The position numbers were made by a program, and so were the translations under genes. A stretch of 64,000 bases of DNA from the NCBI RefSeq assembly GCF_050176255.1, contig NZ_JBFXIE010000003.1; one strand, 5' to 3'. Of the stretch, positions 23,517-33,024 are shown one piece after another; the first letter of the stretch is position 1, and each line of letters starts with the position of its first letter. The DNA is from JBFXIE01 sp050176255 (GTDB lineage: Bacteria > Pseudomonadota > Gammaproteobacteria > Burkholderiales > Burkholderiaceae_C). The notes beneath the pieces are model-generated. The model was given only the letters and a program-made list of their open reading frames with translations. It made no database searches and had not been told where the DNA came from.

Positions 23517-24457
23517 CGACCGCCACGCTGCCCGCACCCCTGGACGTGCGCCTGATGAACATGACCGCCACGGTCTTGTTCATCGGCTGCGCCGTGGGCG
23601 TGCTGGTGGCGGGCGGGAGCTGGCTGCTGCGCCACCCGGTGTTTGCCATACGGCAGATCGCCGTGGAGGGCGACCCGGTGCACACCAGCGCCATCAGCCT
23701 GCGCGCCAACGTGGCGCCGCAGCTGGAGGGCAATTTCTTCACCATCGACCTGCAGGCTGCGCGCCACGCCTTCGAGCAGGTGCCCTGGGTGCGCAGCGCC
23801 CAGGTGCGCCGCGAGTTTCCCGCCAGCCTGCGCGTGCAGCTGCAAGAGCATGACGTAGTGGCCTTCTGGGGCGCCGAGGGCAGTGAGGGCAGCGACATGT
23901 TGGTCAACAGCCACGGCGAGGTATTTGAGGCCGATGCCGGTGATCTGGAGCAAGGCCGCCTGCCGCGCCTGGTGGGTGTGCCGCAGCGCTCGGCCGAGAT
24001 CCTGCAGATGTACCAGCGCCTGATGCCAGCGCTGGCGCCGCTGGGCTCGGGGATCGACACGCTGGAGCTCAAAGACAACGGCGGCTGGCGCGTCACGCTG
24101 GAAAACGCCGCCGTGCTGGAACTGGGCAGCGGCACCCCCGAGGTGCTGCTGGAGCGCGTGCGCCGGCTGGTCAACACCCTGCCTGCCGTGGCGCAGCAGC
24201 AGGGCCGGCGCGTGGATGCGCTGGAGTACGCCGACCTGCGCCATGAAAGCGGTTACGCGCTGCGCCTGCGCGGCGTGACCACGGTGGCCAACGAGGCGCT
24301 GCGGGCGGCGGCAGAGAAAGCGGCAGCGAAAGCGGCAGAAAAGGCCGCACAAAAAGCCGCACAAAAAGCCGCCGACCAGGCAGCCCGCAAGGCAGCCGCA
24401 GCGCGCACGGAGGCAAAAGCCAAATTGGCGGGACACAACACCCGAGGGGAGGACTGA
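23513..24457 (+). CDS. ftsQ: Cell division protein FtsQ with Ala/Lys-rich tail
   Basis: Bitopic divisome protein that recruits FtsB/FtsL. The protein has 314 residues: one transmembrane helix (about 20-40, ATVLFIGCAVGVLVAGGSWL), a POTRA domain starting at HPVFAIRQIAVEGD (about 43) and a beta domain that ends at GYALRLRG (about 257). After this comes a tail of about 50 residues made almost only of Ala, Lys, Glu, Gln and Arg (AEKAAAKAAEKAAQKAAQ and on), which is not usual for FtsQ and is predicted to be a charged periplasmic helix. The ATG overlaps the ddl stop. Confidence 0.93.
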   Translation: MTTATLPAPLDVRLMNMTATVLFIGCAVGVLVAGGSWLLRHPVFAIRQIAVEGDPVHTSAISLRANVAPQLEGNFFTIDLQAARHAFEQVPWVRSAQVRREFPASLRVQLQEHDVVAFWGAEGSEGSDMLVNSHGEVFEADAGDLEQGRLPRLVGVPQRSAEILQMYQRLMPALAPLGSGIDTLELKDNGGWRVTLENAAVLELGSGTPEVLLERVRRLVNTLPAVAQQQGRRVDALEYADLRHESGYALRLRGVTTVANEALRAAAEKAAAKAAEKAAQKAAQKAADQAARKAAAARTEAKAKLAGHNTRGED

Positions 24458-24462
24458 AAACT

Positions 24463-25692
24463 ATGGCAAGAGAGTACAAAGATGTGGTCGTGGGGCTGGA
24501 CATCGGCACCGCCAAAGTCATGGCGGTCGTCGCCGAGGTGCTGCCCGGTGGCGAGCTGAAGCTGGCGGGCCTGGGCGTGGCGCCCAGCAACGGCCTCAAG
24601 CGCGGCGTGGTGGTCAACATCGACGCCACGGTGCAAAGCATCCAGCAGGCGCTGAAAGAGGCCGAGCTGATGGCCGACTGCAAGATCCAGCGGGTGTACA
24701 CCGGCATCACGGGCAGCCATATCCGCGGCCTCAACTCCAGCGGCATGGTGGCCGTCAAGGACAAGGAGGTCACGCCGACCGACGTGGCGCGCGTGCTGGA
24801 GACGGCCAAGGCCATCAACATCTCCAGCGACCAACGCCTGCTGCTGGTGGCGCCGCAGGAGTTCGTGATCGACGGGCAGGACGTGAAGGAGCCCATCGGC
24901 ATGAGCGGCATCCGCCTGGAGGCCAAGATCCACATCGTCACCGGCGCGCAGAGCGCGGCCGAGAACATCATCAAATGCGTGCGCCGCTGCGGGCTGGACG
25001 TGGAGCAGCTGCTGCTCAACCCGCTGGCCAGCAGCCAGGCCGTGCTGACCGACGACGAGCGCGAGCTGGGCGTGGCCGTGGTGGACATCGGCGCGGGCAC
25101 CACTGATGTGGCCATCTTCACCGGCGGCGCGATCCGCCACACGGCCGTGATCCCGATTGCCGGCGACCTGATCACCAGCGACATCGCCATGGCGCTGCGC
25201 ACGCCGACCAAGGACGCCGAGGACATCAAGGTGGAAAGCGGCTACGCCAAGCAGCTGCTGGCCGACCCCGAGGCGCAGGTGGAAGTGCCCGGCCTGGGCG
25301 ACCGCAACCCGCGCATGCTCAGCAAGCAGGCGCTGGCCGGCGTGATCGAGCCGCGGGTGGAAGAGATCTTCTCGCTGGTGCAGCAGGTGATCCGCGAGTC
25401 CGGTTACGAAGAGGTGCTGTCGTCGGGCATCGTGCTGACGGGCGGCAGCTCGGTCATGCCGGGCATGGTGGAGCTGGGCGAGGACATCTTCCTCAAGCCC
25501 GTGCGCCGCGGCCTGCCCAAGTATTCGGGGGCGCTGGCCGACATGATCGCCCAGCCGCGTGCGGCCACCGTCATGGGCCTGCTGGAAGAGGCGCGCCAGG
25601 CGCGCCTGCGCGGCTTCAAGGTGGCGCAGAAAAGCGGCTCGGTGAAGACCGCTTTCGGCCGCTTCAAGGACTTCATCGTGGGGAACTTCTGA
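24463..25692 (+). CDS. ftsA: Cell division protein FtsA
   Basis: Actin-like ATPase that tethers FtsZ to the membrane and recruits late divisome proteins. The protein has 409 residues. Actin-fold phosphate loops are GLDIGTAKVMAVV (about 8-20) and VVDIGAGTTDVAIF (about 206-219); the adenosine motif GIVLTGGSSVMPG lies near 324-336. The C-terminus (about 395-409, FGRFKDFIVGNF) is an amphipathic membrane-targeting helix. It begins 5 bp after ftsQ. The 165-bp gap to ftsZ may hold extra ftsZ promoters. Confidence 0.96.
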   Translation: MAREYKDVVVGLDIGTAKVMAVVAEVLPGGELKLAGLGVAPSNGLKRGVVVNIDATVQSIQQALKEAELMADCKIQRVYTGITGSHIRGLNSSGMVAVKDKEVTPTDVARVLETAKAINISSDQRLLLVAPQEFVIDGQDVKEPIGMSGIRLEAKIHIVTGAQSAAENIIKCVRRCGLDVEQLLLNPLASSQAVLTDDERELGVAVVDIGAGTTDVAIFTGGAIRHTAVIPIAGDLITSDIAMALRTPTKDAEDIKVESGYAKQLLADPEAQVEVPGLGDRNPRMLSKQALAGVIEPRVEEIFSLVQQVIRESGYEEVLSSGIVLTGGSSVMPGMVELGEDIFLKPVRRGLPKYSGALADMIAQPRAATVMGLLEEARQARLRGFKVAQKSGSVKTAFGRFKDFIVGNF

Positions 25693-25857
25693 CATGAACT
25701 ACCCATGCCTTTGGATGGCCCGCGCCAGCCCGCACCCCAGACCCCGCGGCCGGTGGCAAAGCACCGGGCCGCCACCTGGCGCGCAACCCGCGCCATACCA
25801 ACGATTTCCCCTTTTTTCAGCAATTGCAAATCACCCAGTAGTTTCAGGAGCACCATC

Positions 25858-27087
25858 ATGACCATCGAAATGATCGAGTCCGAAGAGTTCAACCAGGGCA
25901 CGCAGATCAAGGTGATCGGTGTCGGCGGCGGCGGCGGCAACGCTGTCGAGCACATGATTTCGCGCTGCGTGCAGGGCGTGGAATTCGTCTGCGCCAACAC
26001 CGACGCGCAGGCGCTCACGCGCAGCGCGGCGCACCGCATCATCCAGCTGGGTGGCAGTGGCCTGGGCGCAGGCAGCAAGCCGGCCATGGCCCGCGAAGCC
26101 GCAGAGGCCGCCGAAACCGACATCCGCCAGGCGATCCAGGGCGCGCACATGCTGTTCATCACCGCCGGCATGGGCGGCGGCACCGGCACCGGCGCGGCGC
26201 CTGTGATTGCGCGCATCGCCAAGGAAATGGGCATCCTCACCGTGGGCGTGGTCACCAAGCCCTTCGACTGGGAGGGTGGCCGCCGCATGAAGAACGCCGA
26301 CGAGGGACTGGCCGAGCTGGAAGCCAACGTCGATTCGCTGATCGTCGTGCTCAACGAAAAGCTGCTTGAGGTGCTGGGCGACGACATCACCCAGGACGAA
26401 GCCTTCGCGCACGCCAACGACGTGCTCAAGAACGCCGTGGGCGGCATCGCCGAGATCATCAACGAGTACGGCCAGGTGAACGTGGACTTTGAAGACGTGC
26501 GCACCGTGATGGGCGAGCCCGGCAAGGCCATGATGGGCACGGCCACCGCCAGCGGCCCCGACCGCGCCCGCATTGCCGCCGAGCAGGCCATCGCCTGCCC
26601 GCTGCTGGAGGGAATCGACCTGTCGGGCGCCAAGGGCGTGCTGGTGCTGGTGACGGCCAGCAAGGGCAGCCTGAAGCTGTCCGAGTCGCGCCAGGCGATG
26701 AACACCATCAACGCCTACGCCTCGCCGGATGCGCATGTCATCTTCGGCGCCGCCTATGACGACAGCCTGGGCGAAGACATCCGCGTGACGGTGGTGGCCA
26801 CGGGCCTGTCGCGCCAGGGCGCGCGCCGCCAGACCATGCAGGTGGTGCAGGGCAGCTTGCGCACCGGCACCGACAACGTGGCCTACCAGATGCCTGCGGC
26901 CGGTGCTGCGCTGGGTGTGCCAGGCGGCATGGTGGGCGGCACGGCCCAGACCGACTACGGCAGCATGGCCGTGCCCAGCGTCTGGCGCACCAACCGCACC
27001 CAGGCCGCAGCGCGTGTCGATGCCCTGTCGTCGGGCGGCATGGACGATCTGGAGATTCCGGCCTTTTTGCGTCGGCAGGCTGACTGA
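25858..27087 (+). CDS. ftsZ: Cell division protein FtsZ
   Basis: Tubulin-like GTPase that forms the Z ring. The protein has 409 residues. The N-terminal IKVIGVGGGGGNAVEHM (about 17-33) and tubulin signature GGGTGTG (about 105-111) form the GTP site, and the T7 region NVDFEDVRTVM lies near 208-218. A linker leads to the conserved C-terminal peptide DDLEIPAFLRR that binds FtsA. The start ATG at 25858 is preceded by CAGGAG, so upstream in-frame codons (to 25705) were not used. A GC-rich repeat follows the stop. Confidence 0.97.
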   Translation: MTIEMIESEEFNQGTQIKVIGVGGGGGNAVEHMISRCVQGVEFVCANTDAQALTRSAAHRIIQLGGSGLGAGSKPAMAREAAEAAETDIRQAIQGAHMLFITAGMGGGTGTGAAPVIARIAKEMGILTVGVVTKPFDWEGGRRMKNADEGLAELEANVDSLIVVLNEKLLEVLGDDITQDEAFAHANDVLKNAVGGIAEIINEYGQVNVDFEDVRTVMGEPGKAMMGTATASGPDRARIAAEQAIACPLLEGIDLSGAKGVLVLVTASKGSLKLSESRQAMNTINAYASPDAHVIFGAAYDDSLGEDIRVTVVATGLSRQGARRQTMQVVQGSLRTGTDNVAYQMPAAGAALGVPGGMVGGTAQTDYGSMAVPSVWRTNRTQAAARVDALSSGGMDDLEIPAFLRRQAD

Positions 27088-27090
27088 TTC

Positions 27091-27192
27091 GGCACTTCCC
27101 CCTGAGCGGCTTCGCCGCTTCCCCCATCCCTTTGCGCGCTGCGCGCTCAGGGAAGGGGGATGACGCCAGCGCGGCGGGGCGGCCCTTGCGCG
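27091..27192 (-). repeat. Second GC-rich dispersed repeat, copy A (ftsZ-lpxC gap)
   Basis: Shares 27 identical bases (27166-27192) in inverted orientation with 30618-30644 behind thiC. Both copies continue into a GCG..CGC hairpin and a closing GGGGGAAGCG then a short hairpin and AGGGGG. The inner stem-loops could act as terminators or mRNA 3' ends for ftsZ. Confidence 0.7.
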
Positions 27193-27285
27193 GCATCTTC
27201 GGCGTGCGCCGCGCCGGTTTCAGGCACTTTGTTTTTCTATGAAGGTCATAGAGGAACATGGGCGCTCACTTTGAGACCGGGCCAC

Positions 27286-27291
27286 TAAAAT
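27286..27291 (+). promoter_or_regulatory. Candidate -10 box for lpxC
   Basis: TAAAAT ends 6 nt before the lpxC ATG at 27298. No Shine-Dalgarno and no clear -35 box are visible, so a leaderless lpxC transcript is possible. Confidence 0.4.
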
Positions 27292-27297
27292 GCCCCG

Positions 27298-28221
27298 ATG
27301 CTCCAGCAACGCACCATCAAAACCCTGACCCGCGCCGTGGGCGTGGGCCTGCACAGCGGCCAGCGGGTCGAACTGACGTTGCGCCCCGCTGCGGCGGACA
27401 CGGGCATTGTGTTTCGCCGCGTGGATCTGCCCGAGCCCGTGGACATCCCCATCAACGCCACCGCCGTGGTCGATACGCGCATGGCCTCGACCATCGGCGC
27501 AGGGGGCGCCAAGGTGCATACGGTGGAGCACCTCATGTCGGCCTGCGCCGGGCTGGGGCTGGACAACCTCTACATCGACATCACCGCCGAAGAAGTGCCC
27601 ATCCTCGACGGCTCCTCGGCATCGTTCGTGTTCCTGCTGCAAAGCGCGGGCGTGGAGCTGCAAAACGCGCCCAAGCGCTTCATCCGCGTGAAGCGCACGG
27701 TGGAAGTGCGCCAGGGCGAGGGCCAGCAACTCAAGTGGGCGCGCCTGGAGCCCTACCACGGCTTCAAGCTGCGCTTTGACATCGACTTTGCCCACCCGGC
27801 CGTCGATTCCACGGGGCAAAGCGTGGAGTTCGACTTTGGCGAGGGCAACTACGCGCGCGACATCGCCCGCGCGCGCACCTTCGGCTTCACCAAGGACGTG
27901 GAGGCCCTGCGCTCCAGCGGCCTGGCGCTGGGCGGCGGGCTGGACAACGCCATCGTCATGGACGACTACAAGGTGCTCAATTCCGACGGCCTGCGCTACG
28001 ACGCAGAGTTTGCCCGGCACAAGATTCTCGACGCCATTGGCGACCTGTACCTTGTGGGCAAGCCGCTGCTGGCGGCCTACAGCGCCTTCCGGTCCGGCCA
28101 CGCCATGAACAACCAGCTGCTGCGCGAGCTGCTGTCACAGCCTGACGCGTGGGAGGTGGTGAGCTTTGACAATGAGCGCCAGGCACCCGCGGGCTTTGCG
28201 CAGCCCGTGCGGGCGTGGTGA
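27298..28221 (+). CDS. lpxC: UDP-3-O-acyl-GlcNAc deacetylase LpxC
   Basis: Zinc enzyme for the first committed step of lipid A synthesis. The protein has 307 residues, family length. Motifs: TLTRAVGVGLHSGQ near 9-22; zinc/catalytic HTVEH at 74-78 (general base Glu77, ligand His78); DGSSASFVFLL near 103-113; and HKILDAIGDLYL near 240-251 with the other His/Asp zinc ligands. It closes the dcw cluster. A candidate -10 box lies only 6 nt upstream of the ATG. Confidence 0.96.
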   Translation: MLQQRTIKTLTRAVGVGLHSGQRVELTLRPAAADTGIVFRRVDLPEPVDIPINATAVVDTRMASTIGAGGAKVHTVEHLMSACAGLGLDNLYIDITAEEVPILDGSSASFVFLLQSAGVELQNAPKRFIRVKRTVEVRQGEGQQLKWARLEPYHGFKLRFDIDFAHPAVDSTGQSVEFDFGEGNYARDIARARTFGFTKDVEALRSSGLALGGGLDNAIVMDDYKVLNSDGLRYDAEFARHKILDAIGDLYLVGKPLLAAYSAFRSGHAMNNQLLRELLSQPDAWEVVSFDNERQAPAGFAQPVRAW

Positions 28222-28222
28222 C

Positions 28223-28399
28223 ATGCTGATCTTCCGCTGGGCCGTGATGCTGCTGCTGATTGCGGCGGGCGTGTCGTTTGCCTTCTTTGTCGCAACCGGC
28301 CAGCAGCGCTACAAGCGCTTTGGCCTGGTGATCCTCAAATGGACGGTCATTGCGGCGTTCATGTTTTTTCTGGTGCTTATCCTGGAGCGTGTGCTGTAG
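28223..28399 (+). CDS. Small two-helix membrane protein, unknown function
   Basis: A 58-residue protein made of two transmembrane helices: about 5-24 (RWAVMLLLIAAGVSFAFFVA) and about 36-55 (LKWTVIAAFMFFLVLILERV). The polar loop QQRYKRFG between them is basic and so probably cytoplasmic. The ATG lies 1 bp after the lpxC stop, so the two are probably translationally coupled. I do not recognise the family; the position suggests an envelope role, but that is only inference. Confidence 0.65.
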   Translation: MLIFRWAVMLLLIAAGVSFAFFVATGQQRYKRFGLVILKWTVIAAFMFFLVLILERVL

Positions 28400-28422
28400 C
28401 GCTTGCCGCGCGTCAAGTCACC

Positions 28423-28428
28423 TATACT
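28423..28428 (+). promoter_or_regulatory. Candidate -10 of the thiC leader promoter
   Basis: TATACT, placing transcription start near 28435, right at the 5' edge of the TPP riboswitch. No good -35 box at 16-18 bp spacing. Confidence 0.5.
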
Positions 28429-28435
28429 CGCCCCC

Positions 28436-28537
28436 GCTCCGGGGTGCACGTAGAAATGATTTTCTGGGCGTGCTGAGATGGCGGACCTGACCGCCGGAAC
28501 CGCGAACTTGATCTGGGTAATGCCAGCGTAAGAAGAG
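28436..28537 (+). ncRNA. TPP riboswitch (THI element)
   Basis: Contains the conserved CGGGGTGC 5' segment, GTGCTGAGATGGC (the CUGAGA pyrimidine-binding turn) near 28469-28482, an ACC...GAAC helix and the GATCTGGGTAATGCCAGCGT segment near 28510-28529 that binds the pyrophosphate. These are the defining elements of THI boxes. It lies about 115 bp before thiC and should lower thiC expression when thiamine pyrophosphate is abundant, probably by hiding the ribosome-binding site; I saw no clear intrinsic terminator. Confidence 0.95.
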
Positions 28538-28650
28538 CTGCAGTCGAATGGGGAGAGGGCCGCGCGCACCCGCCAGGGGGCGCTCAGGCTTTTGCCATGC
28601 GATCGATAGCGGAGCAATTCCATCCATCCCTGATGAAGGAGCTGCCCGCC

Positions 28651-30528
<1,878 letters not shown>

Positions 30529-30587
30529 AAACCAAGGGTTGGGTCAATGGCTCACCCCCCGTTTTCCGTGGCGCTGCGCGCACCGCA

Positions 30588-30722
30588 TGACACTGGCGCG
30601 ACCCAGGCGAGAGCCACCGCGCAAGGGCCGCCCCGCCGCGCTGGTGGCGTCCACCTGCCCGCATTGCGCAGCAATGCGAGAGCGGGGGGAAGCGACGCAG
30701 TCGCACAGGGGGGTGTCCTTAT
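30588..30722 (+). repeat. Second GC-rich dispersed repeat, copy B (thiC-ruvC gap)
   Basis: Contains CGCGCAAGGGCCGCCCCGCC then GCGCTGG, identical to copy A at 27166-27192 in the other orientation, followed by the stem GCATTGC-GCA-GCAATGC and a GGGGGGAAGCGACGCAGTCG segment. It fills the gap between the convergent genes thiC and ruvC and may serve as a bidirectional terminator. Confidence 0.7.
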
Positions 30723-31283
30723 TCAATAACTGCGCCCGCCCTTGTACATGGCGTGCTGGCGCCGCGCCAGTTGCGTCACCTCGCCCACGCGGGCCATGGC
30801 TGCGCCCGCGTGGGCGTGGGTAATGGCCAGGCCCAGGGCGTCTGCGGCGTCGGTGCCCGGCAGGCCGGGCAGCTCCAGCAGGCGGCGCACCATTTCCTGC
30901 ACCTGGCTCTTGGCCGCGCGGCCGTGGCCCACCACGGCTTTTTTCATTTGCAGGGCGGTGTATTCGGCCACCGGCAGGTTGGCATTGACCAGCGCGGTCA
31001 GCGCCGCGCCGCGCGCCTGGCCCAGCAGCAGCGTGGACTGCGGGTTGACGTTGACAAACACAATCTCCACCGCCGCCGCGCCGGGCTGGTAGCGCGCCGC
31101 AACCTCGCTGATGCCGTCAAACAGCACCTTGAGCCGACCCGGCAGATCCCCCAATGCGAGGCCCGAGGCACGCCCTGTCGTGCGGATGGTGCCGCTGGCC
31201 ACATAGCGCAGGCGATGGCCGTCCACGTCCACCACGCCAAAGCCCGTGGTCTGCAGTCCGGGGTCGATGCCAAGGATTCTCAT
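30723..31283 (-). CDS. ruvC: Holliday junction endonuclease RuvC
   Basis: Resolves Holliday junctions produced by RecA and RuvAB. The protein has 186 residues, slightly longer than E. coli RuvC (173). The first catalytic Asp is in RILGIDPGLQTTGFG (Asp7), the acidic Glu lies in AAAVEIVFVNVNP (about 74), and the C-terminal Asp is in GTDAADALGLAITHAH (about 148-151). The start fits the invariant MRILGIDPG. A dispersed repeat occupies the 5' flank. It is the last gene of a minus-strand run with mtgA, aroE and a TonB-like gene; ruvAB are not here. Confidence 0.95.
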   Translation of the reverse strand: MRILGIDPGLQTTGFGVVDVDGHRLRYVASGTIRTTGRASGLALGDLPGRLKVLFDGISEVAARYQPGAAAVEIVFVNVNPQSTLLLGQARGAALTALVNANLPVAEYTALQMKKAVVGHGRAAKSQVQEMVRRLLELPGLPGTDAADALGLAITHAHAGAAMARVGEVTQLARRQHAMYKGGRSY

Positions 31284-31347
31284 TGCTCTCTTTTCAATAG
31301 CTGCTCACGCTTGTCTTTACTGGCTTGGGATCGATTCTGTTTCAAAA
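31284..31347 (-). repeat. Dispersed palindromic element, copy 7 (upstream of ruvC)
   Basis: TGCTCTCTTTTCAATAGCTG then CTCACGCTTGTCTTTACTGG, ending GATTCTGTTTCAAAAC. The AGCTGCTxxCGCTTG core is recognisable; the right arm is degenerate. It lies between ruvC and mtgA, abutting the ruvC ATG. Confidence 0.5.
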
Positions 31348-31363
31348 CCGTAGTGTGAGCCGC

Positions 31364-32080
31364 TCATGGCAGCTCGCTGCGCCCCATGCGCGCCAGCAGC
31401 GCCCGCGTGCGGCCTGCCAGATAGGCGGAGCCGGGCGTTTTCTCGTAGCGCTTGGGCGCGGGCAGCATCACGGCCAGGCGGGCGGCCTCGGGCGCGGTGA
31501 GCTGGCGGGCGCTTTTGCCAAAGTAGTGCCGGGCTGCGGCCTCGGCGCCGAACACGCCCGCGCCCCATTCCACGTTGTTCAGGTAGATCTCCAGGATGCG
31601 CTGCTTGGGCAGCAGCTGCTCCAGCGCCAGGGTCAGCACAAACTCTTGCCCTTTGCGCACCAGGTTGCGCTCGCCCGACAGCAGCAGGTTCTTGGCCAGC
31701 TGCTGGGTGATGGTGCTGCCGCCGCGGATGCGCGGCGCGCGGGCGGTGGGGCGGCTGGCGGCCTGGGCTTCGGCGCGGGCGTTGCGCTCCCAGGCTTTTT
31801 CGATCGCGTCCCAGTCCACGCCGTCGTGGTTGACGAAGTTGTCGTCCTCTGCCGCGACCACGGCGCGCTTGAGGTGGTCGGAGATCTGCGCGTACGGCAC
31901 CCACTGCTGGCGCCAGCGCAGACCGCCACCCTGGGCGATTTGTGCCCAGGCTTCCGAACGCTGGAAGGTGGTGGATTCAGGGTTGATGACCACCATGGCC
32001 GCGATGCGCGCCACAAAAAACAGCTGCAGCGCCAGCAGTGCCAGCGCCACCAGGGCGATCCAGCGCAGCAGGGGGCGCAT
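31364..32080 (-). CDS. mtgA: Monofunctional peptidoglycan glycosyltransferase MtgA
   Basis: GT51 enzyme that polymerises glycan strands from lipid II without a transpeptidase domain. The protein has 238 residues: an N-terminal transmembrane helix (about 7-31) and a GT51 domain with the catalytic Glu in VVAAEDDNFVNHDGVDW (about 75-91), then RGGSTITQQLAKNLLLSGER (about 118-137) and EIYLNNVEWGAGVFGAEAAA (about 164-183). All five GT51 motifs are present. It lies between aroE and ruvC on the minus strand. Confidence 0.94.
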   Translation of the reverse strand: MRPLLRWIALVALALLALQLFFVARIAAMVVINPESTTFQRSEAWAQIAQGGGLRWRQQWVPYAQISDHLKRAVVAAEDDNFVNHDGVDWDAIEKAWERNARAEAQAASRPTARAPRIRGGSTITQQLAKNLLLSGERNLVRKGQEFVLTLALEQLLPKQRILEIYLNNVEWGAGVFGAEAAARHYFGKSARQLTAPEAARLAVMLPAPKRYEKTPGSAYLAGRTRALLARMGRSELP

Positions 32081-32116
32081 TTCAGTTTTTCACCACGCGT
32101 TGCACGACGTGCGACC

Positions 32117-32164
32117 CATGCAACTGGCGCAACGCAGGCCAGCGGCGCAGCCGCTCAGGGGAAT
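32117..32164. repeat. Second GC-rich dispersed repeat, partial copy C
   Basis: CATGCAACTGGCGCAACGCA then GGCCAGCGGCGCAGCCGCTC then AGGGG. This resembles the outer ends of copies A and B (CATGACACTGGCGCGACCCA; GCGGCGAAGCCGCTCAGGGG) with the middle missing. It lies between aroE and mtgA. Confidence 0.5.
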
Positions 32165-32172
32165 GTTTCATT

Positions 32173-33024
32173 TCAGGCCCCCGCAGCGATGGCCGTACGC
32201 AGCTCCTGCAGCACCTGGGCCGACGGCGGGCGCACGCCGCGCCACAGCTGGAAGGCCTCGGCCGCCTGCTCTACCAGCATGCCCAGTCCGTCGCGCGCGG
32301 TGGCGCCGTGGGCCGTGGCCCAGTCCAGAAAGCCTTGCGCTGCGGGGCCGTACATCATGTCGTAGGCCAGGCTGCCGGGGCGCAGCACGCTGGCGGGCAC
32401 GGGTGCCGGGCTGCCTTCCAGGCTGCTGGCGGTGGCGTTGATGATGACATCAAAATCTGCCTCTGGCGCTTGTATGTCAAGCGCCAGTAGCTCAGTTTTT
32501 TGTAGCATGGCCAGCGCCGCATGGCTGGCGACCAGCGCGTGCGCGCGCCCGGCCGTGCGGTTGACCACGGCCACGCGCCGGGGCTGCTGCTGCAGCAGCG
32601 GGCCCAGCACGCCGGCCGCGGCGCCGCCCGCGCCCACCAGCAGCACGTCGCGCCCGGCCAGGGGCACGCCCGCGCCTTGGGTAATGTCGGCCACCAGGCC
32701 CAGTCCGTCGGTGTTGTCGGCGTGGATGCGGCCACCGTCGTCAAAAACCAGCGTATTGGCCGCGCCGGCCAGTTGCACGCGCTCGCTGCGGGTGGTGGCC
32801 AGTTGCGCGGCCTGCAGCTTGAAAGGCACGGTGATGTTGCAGCCGCGCCCGCCCTGCGCTGCGAAGTCGTGCAGCGCCTGGGCAAAGCCGTCCAGTGCCA
32901 CCTGCCGGCGCTCGTAATGCAGGGCCTGGCCCGTCAGCTGGGCAAAGCGTTCATGAATCCAGGGCGAGCGGCTGTGGGCGATGGGGTTGCCCATCACGCA
33001 GTAGAGATCGGTGAGGGGGGTCAT
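32173..33024 (-). CDS. aroE: Shikimate dehydrogenase AroE
   Basis: NADPH-dependent reduction of 3-dehydroshikimate to shikimate. The protein has 283 residues. Substrate site NPIAHSRSPWIHERFA (about 13-28), catalytic Lys and NITVPFK (about 64-70), NTDGLG (about 104-109) and Rossmann loop LLVGAGGAAAGVLGPL (about 129-144) are present; C-terminal GMLVEQAAEAFQLW. Residues about 173-192 (MLQKTELLALDIQAPEADF) are encoded by a dispersed palindromic element, inserted in frame within the NADP domain. The start overlaps the stop of the TonB-like gene (TGATG). Confidence 0.95.
   Translation of the reverse strand: MTPLTDLYCVMGNPIAHSRSPWIHERFAQLTGQALHYERRQVALDGFAQALHDFAAQGGRGCNITVPFKLQAAQLATTRSERVQLAGAANTLVFDDGGRIHADNTDGLGLVADITQGAGVPLAGRDVLLVGAGGAAAGVLGPLLQQQPRRVAVVNRTAGRAHALVASHAALAMLQKTELLALDIQAPEADFDVIINATASSLEGSPAPVPASVLRPGSLAYDMMYGPAAQGFLDWATAHGATARDGLGMLVEQAAEAFQLWRGVRPPSAQVLQELRTAIAAGA
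32449..32507 (-). repeat. Dispersed palindromic element, copy 8 (inside aroE)
   Basis: On the minus strand: GCTACAAAAAACTGAGCTAC then TGGCGCTTGACATACAAGCG then CCAGAGGCAGATTTTGAT. The palindrome CTGGCGCTTG-ACATA-CAAGCGCCAG is perfect, making this one of the best copies although it lies inside aroE. Its frame gives LQKTELLALDIQAPEADFD. Confidence 0.8.

Noticed and set aside
27298..28221. Inclusion of lpxC inside the ftsZ operon without its own promoter
   Set aside because: A 210-bp gap with a hairpin-rich repeat and a -10 box right before the ATG argues for at least one separate promoter.
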